Source of the DNA: CAUZJF01 sp965248605 | Lineage (GTDB): Bacteria; Chloroflexota; Dehalococcoidia; Lucifugimonadales; CAUZJF01 | NCBI GenBank assembly: GCA_965248605.1 | Contig: CBDFJV010000007.1 | Location: 744,001 to 808,000 of the forward strand | Reading direction: 5' to 3' | Length of the DNA stretch: 64,000 bases | In this document: in pieces, positions 61,085-64,000 of the stretch | Layout of the letters: every line of letters starts with the position of its first letter | Position numbering within the stretch: position 1 is the stretch's first letter | The notes under the pieces: model-generated | What the model was told of the DNA's origin: nothing | Seen by the model: only the letters and a program-made list of their open reading frames with translations | Database searches by the model: none | Program-made: the position numbers and the translations under genes

Positions 61085-61180
61085 GCCTGAATTGTCCTTC
61101 GACGGGCTCAGGACGAACGGCATTCCTTGTTACTCGTTCGCGGTGAGCCCTTCGATGGACTCAGGACAGGCGTGTCGAAC
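61085..61180. repeat. TCCTTCGACGGGCTCAGGA-type intergenic repeats
   Basis: Two related units (CCTTCGACGGGCTCAGGACG at about 61099 and CCCTTCGATGGACTCAGGAC at about 61149) belong to a palindrome-like repeat commonly seen between genes in GC-rich bacteria. They lie between the SDR and the ABC operon. Confidence 0.65.
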
Positions 61181-61220
61181 CATGGCCCCGCATCGAGACT
61201 TGTCCAGCACAAGGCGCCTC

Positions 61221-61937
61221 TTAGTCCCTGTATCGCGCGCTCTGGTCAGCTTCGGCGAGCATCGCTCCGTCTCGCATCTCTCGAACCTCGTCTGCGATAT
61301 TGAGCAATGCGGCGTCATGCGTGGCGGCGACCACGCTGATGCCCCGTTCCTGGACCATCTCAGCAAAGAGGCCGAAGATCGCCGTAGCGTTGACCGAGTC
61401 GAGCTCCCCTGTCGGCTCGTCGGCGAGGATCAACGGTGGCTCCGTCACGACGGCCCTGGCGATCGCTACGCGCTGCTGCTCGCCACCGGAGAGCTCGTAG
61501 GGTCGGTGATGGGCTCTGCCGCTAAGCCCCACCATCTGCAGCACCTCCGCCGCGCGGCGCTCACGGTCTCTGATAGGAGCGCCCGAGATCCTGAGCGGCA
61601 ACTCGACGTTTTCAAACGCCGATAGTAGCGGCAGCAGGCCGAAAGACTGGAAAACGAACCCGATCTTGTGACGTCGGATCTCGGTGAGCTCACCCGCGCT
61701 CATCGTCGCCATGTCCTTGTTTTCGAACAGCACTTGGCCGGAGGTCGCAGTGTCGAGTCCGGCCAGGAGGTTCAACAGCGTCGTTTTACCCGACCCCGAC
61801 CTTCCGACGACGGCTACGAACCGGCCGGGATGTACCTGCATATTTACGTCGTGTACCGCGGTCACCTTCTCGGCACCGACCTCGTACGTGCGCCCCAAAT
61901 CGACGGCGGTCACGATGGCGTTGTTGGTGTTAGTCAA
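61221..61937 (-). CDS. ABC transporter ATPase, LolD/MacB type
   Basis: This 238-residue protein has Walker A GRSGSGKTTLLNLLAG, the Q-loop in GFVFQSFGLLPLLSAFENVE, signature LSGGEQQRVAIARAV, Walker B LILADEPTGELDS and H-loop THD. The likely start is TTG 61937, which overlaps the stop of the next ATPase as TTGA, so the genes are coupled. It is the last gene of the three-gene export operon that enters from the right edge. Confidence 0.92.
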   Translation of the reverse strand: MTNTNNAIVTAVDLGRTYEVGAEKVTAVHDVNMQVHPGRFVAVVGRSGSGKTTLLNLLAGLDTATSGQVLFENKDMATMSAGELTEIRRHKIGFVFQSFGLLPLLSAFENVELPLRISGAPIRDRERRAAEVLQMVGLSGRAHHRPYELSGGEQQRVAIARAVVTEPPLILADEPTGELDSVNATAIFGLFAEMVQERGISVVAATHDAALLNIADEVREMRDGAMLAEADQSARYRD

Positions 61938-62818
61938 CCGCTGTCATCTCCGACAATCGTGACTTTGCCGTCTTCCAGCGCGACCTTGGCCTTATCCTTG
62001 ATCTTGAGGCGGTCGAGGTACTCTCTTGGGATCTGGACGCGGCCCGCTCCGTCCACGACGTTGAACTCCTCCAGCACCTCGTCGCCCTCGTCAGTGCCAC
62101 CCCGCTGGAAGTTGAGCTTCTTTCTGATCTCGGTTGACGTCTTGCCGTCGCGGATTAAGACGACCCTGCCCACTTTGTGGGCGATGTCGGGGTCGTGGGT
62201 GACGATCATTATGGTGGTCGTAAGCTCGGAGTTGACGGAGTTGAATAGGTCAAGGATCTCGCCGGCTGTCGCGTTGTCGAGCTCCCCGGTGGGCTCGTCG
62301 GCCAGCAGCAATGGAGGGTGATTGGCGAGCGCCACGGCGATGGCGACGCGCTGCTGCTCACCGCCCGAGAGCTTCTCGGGAGTGTGGCCCATTCGGTGGC
62401 TCAACCCCACCATCTCGAGTAGCTCTTCCGATCTGGTCTTGCGTTGCTTCGTTGACAGGTTACTCAGCATCATCGGAAGCGAGACGTTTTCGAAAGCTGT
62501 CAGATATGGGAACAGGTTCCTGCTGGTCTGCTGCCAGACGAATCCGACCTCGTGGCGACGGTACTCCTCGACCTCCCTGCCGCGCATTCGAAGCAGGTCT
62601 TTGTCGCCTACCGACACCTTTCCCGCGGAGGGAGTGTCGTAGCCGGCAAGTATGTTCAGCAGCGTGGTCTTGCCGCTGCCGCTGGCTCCGACGATAGCGA
62701 CGATCTCGCCCCTTTCGACGACTAGATCGAGTCCGCGAAGGGCGACGACTTCCAAGTCGGCGATCTTATATATCTTGAATAGGTCTTCGCATACTATGTA
62801 TGCGTCTTGTCGTACCAT
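61934..62818 (-). CDS. ABC transporter ATPase with C-terminal AbrB-like domain
   Basis: This 294-residue protein's first ~225 residues are a normal LolD/MacB ATPase (GASGSGKTTLLNILAGY, WQQTSRNLFPYLTAFENVSL, LSGGEQQRVAIAVALA, LLLADEPTGELD, THD). The last ~45 residues, GRVQIPREYLDRLKIKDKAK then VALEDGKVTIV, match the swapped-hairpin AbrB/SpoVT/MazE DNA-binding or dimerisation domain. This tail is not part of ordinary ABC ATPases. It could dimerise the ATPase or link export to gene regulation. Confidence 0.85.
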   Translation of the reverse strand: MVRQDAYIVCEDLFKIYKIADLEVVALRGLDLVVERGEIVAIVGASGSGKTTLLNILAGYDTPSAGKVSVGDKDLLRMRGREVEEYRRHEVGFVWQQTSRNLFPYLTAFENVSLPMMLSNLSTKQRKTRSEELLEMVGLSHRMGHTPEKLSGGEQQRVAIAVALANHPPLLLADEPTGELDNATAGEILDLFNSVNSELTTTIMIVTHDPDIAHKVGRVVLIRDGKTSTEIRKKLNFQRGGTDEGDEVLEEFNVVDGAGRVQIPREYLDRLKIKDKAKVALEDGKVTIVGDDSG

Positions 62819-62841
62819 GCCGTCTCCCCAGTTTCGTTAGA

Positions 62842-64000
62842 TCACATTTCCCCAAGGCGCATGATCCGTTGCAGCGATATCCGCTGCACCAACCATATCA
62901 GCCCTAGGCTAATCACGGCGAATACCGCGATCATAGCGGCGTATGTTAACAGCAGGGCTCCCCAGTTGACGTCCAGAACGAACGGTGGAATCACTCTTCC
63001 TCCCCAATCGTCGTGTCCAAGGAACGGCATGATGGTCGAGCCCAGTCTACCGCCCATCCAGGTGCCCAAGGCCATACCCACGGCGATCACGAGAGTCTGC
63101 TCGAGCCACACCATCGTCACGAGCTGCCTCAGGGAGAATCCGACTGTCCTCAGCAAGGCGAACTGGAGCTCCCGGTTGCGGAACGAGACGTAGGCGTGGA
63201 CCAGGAATCCAAGGCAGCTCAGTATTAGGACTGCTGAGAAGGCGATGAAGAGGAGGGCCCGCCAGCCCGCGCTCACCAGGGGGTCGACCTGTGAGGCGGC
63301 GAGCTGTCCGGCCCGATCGTTGACCGCGTTGACAGAGAAGCCGGTCACTTGGCCGAGCCCCTGCAGCAACTCCCGCCGTTCGGACTCGTCAGTAACGTCG
63401 GTGGAAATCCATACTCCATTCGGCTGAAGCTCCCGGTTCAACGTCCCCAGGTTCGCGTACCTTGTCAACGACGTCAGGTCGGCCACGAGATACTTGTGGT
63501 TGTTGAGGGTCATGGTGGGGAACATTTCGACGATGCTCTCGAGTCGTACCGGGACCTGCAACCCCGAGACCGTGACGTCGAACTCCTCGCCCTCGAAGTG
63601 GCCCGAAACCTCCGCAAACGATCGGCTTGCCAAGACGGGTAGACGCGGCCATTCCTGACCGTGAGAAATGCCGTGCCCGACAAGGGAACTGCCACGCGAC
63701 CAGGTAAATGCGACCGAGCTGCCTCCGTTCTTAGTGACGTCAGACGAACGCAAGATGTCGGACTTCGAGTCGACGTTCGACCTGATCACGGCCCAGTCTT
63801 CAACGTTGTCGAAGGACTCGATGATTTCGGGCGGGCCGTCTCGTACCACAGCCACGATGTCGTCGAGGATCACAGTGCCCGGCCTGATCCCGCCCACACC
63901 CCGACGCTCGTGCACCATCAACGACGTGAGCCTTAGCGGGAGTTCTCCCTCCGGAACGGCCGCCTGCAGACGTATCCAGCCGTCTTCCAGCCCTTCCAGC
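62842..64000 (-). CDS. FtsX-like ABC permease, partial (5' end beyond the window)
   Basis: The frame is open to the right edge, so only the C-terminal ~385 residues are seen; the ATG at 63921 is internal. It contains an extracytoplasmic domain (SLVGHGISHGQEWPRLPVLA to VNDRAGQLAAS) and the four-helix FtsX domain (LLFIAFSAVLILSCLGFLVH, RNRELQFALLRTVGFSLRQL, VWLEQTLVIAVGMALGTWMG, TYAAMIAVFAVISLGLIWLV). It would pair with the two ATPases just downstream, 24 bases away. Confidence 0.9.
   Translation of the reverse strand, partial: LEGLEDGWIRLQAAVPEGELPLRLTSLMVHERRGVGGIRPGTVILDDIVAVVRDGPPEIIESFDNVEDWAVIRSNVDSKSDILRSSDVTKNGGSSVAFTWSRGSSLVGHGISHGQEWPRLPVLASRSFAEVSGHFEGEEFDVTVSGLQVPVRLESIVEMFPTMTLNNHKYLVADLTSLTRYANLGTLNRELQPNGVWISTDVTDESERRELLQGLGQVTGFSVNAVNDRAGQLAASQVDPLVSAGWRALLFIAFSAVLILSCLGFLVHAYVSFRNRELQFALLRTVGFSLRQLVTMVWLEQTLVIAVGMALGTWMGGRLGSTIMPFLGHDDWGGRVIPPFVLDVNWGALLLTYAAMIAVFAVISLGLIWLVQRISLQRIMRLGEM

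Overview
The window looks like a GC-rich bacterial genome of the Chloroflexota (Dehalococcoidia/SAR202-like). This is an inference from the mix of families: HPRT with an unusual N-terminal extension, DUF3179, GH15, an RraA-like and thiamine-diphosphate enzyme pair, and a conjugation/replication-relaxation gene set. No rRNA or tRNA gene was recognised, so the phylum call is moderate. The window falls into a mobile, heavily rearranged left half (about 1-34.5 kb) and a mostly chromosomal right half (34.5-64 kb) that is itself peppered with insertion sequences.

Left half: an IS256 remnant and the C-terminal end of a group II intron maturase (0.1-0.9 kb); a small ABC exporter operon (1-4.1 kb); a partial second copy of a ubiquitin-like conjugation cassette whose E1 gene is split by an ORF-less group II intron (4.4-6.9 kb); relics and survivors of a DNA-processing/defence cluster (DUF1998 remnant, SWIM protein, SNF2 helicase, HsdM, HsdS stub; 6.9-12.9 kb); IS256 plus an IS1380 scar (12.9-14.4 kb); two helix-turn-helix regulators and a coiled-coil nuclease-like protein (15-17 kb); a replication-relaxation gene and a VirB4-like gene, both cut by one IS21 copy (17-20.9 kb); a type IV secretion operon including a 1006-residue PrgI-like repeat protein (20.4-26.6 kb); a phased array of palindromes beside a helix-turn-helix/coiled-coil gene (26.8-28 kb); and the complete cassette of membrane protein, E2-like, JAB protease, E1-like and acidic partner (28.7-31.9 kb). 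A TPR protein and the C-terminal scrap of a serine recombinase close the element. I read this as a decayed integrative conjugative element: its conjugation ATPase and recombinase are broken, but the cassette is intact.

Right half: a DUF3179 pseudogene, a lipoprotein, rpsT, an ACT-domain scrap, hisS, a TPP enzyme/DUF402 pair, an RraA-like protein, a cyclic-nucleotide-binding protein, hpt, a GH15 glucoamylase/trehalase, an HU protein, a DUF4097-like protein, a frameshifted NAD synthetase, a cupredoxin membrane protein with two cytochromes c (one broken), a histidine kinase split by IS630, an SDR, and an ABC/FtsX export operon that runs off the right edge.

Mobile elements explain much of the layout. 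There are two IS21 copies of identical length in opposite orientation, two IS1380 copies of identical length plus a scar, one full IS630 plus a scar, and one IS256 plus a scar. The E1, E2 and JAB genes should act together in attaching or removing a modifier. The duplicate E1 copy has lost the conserved aspartate of its adenylation site, although precise intron removal would restore its reading frame.
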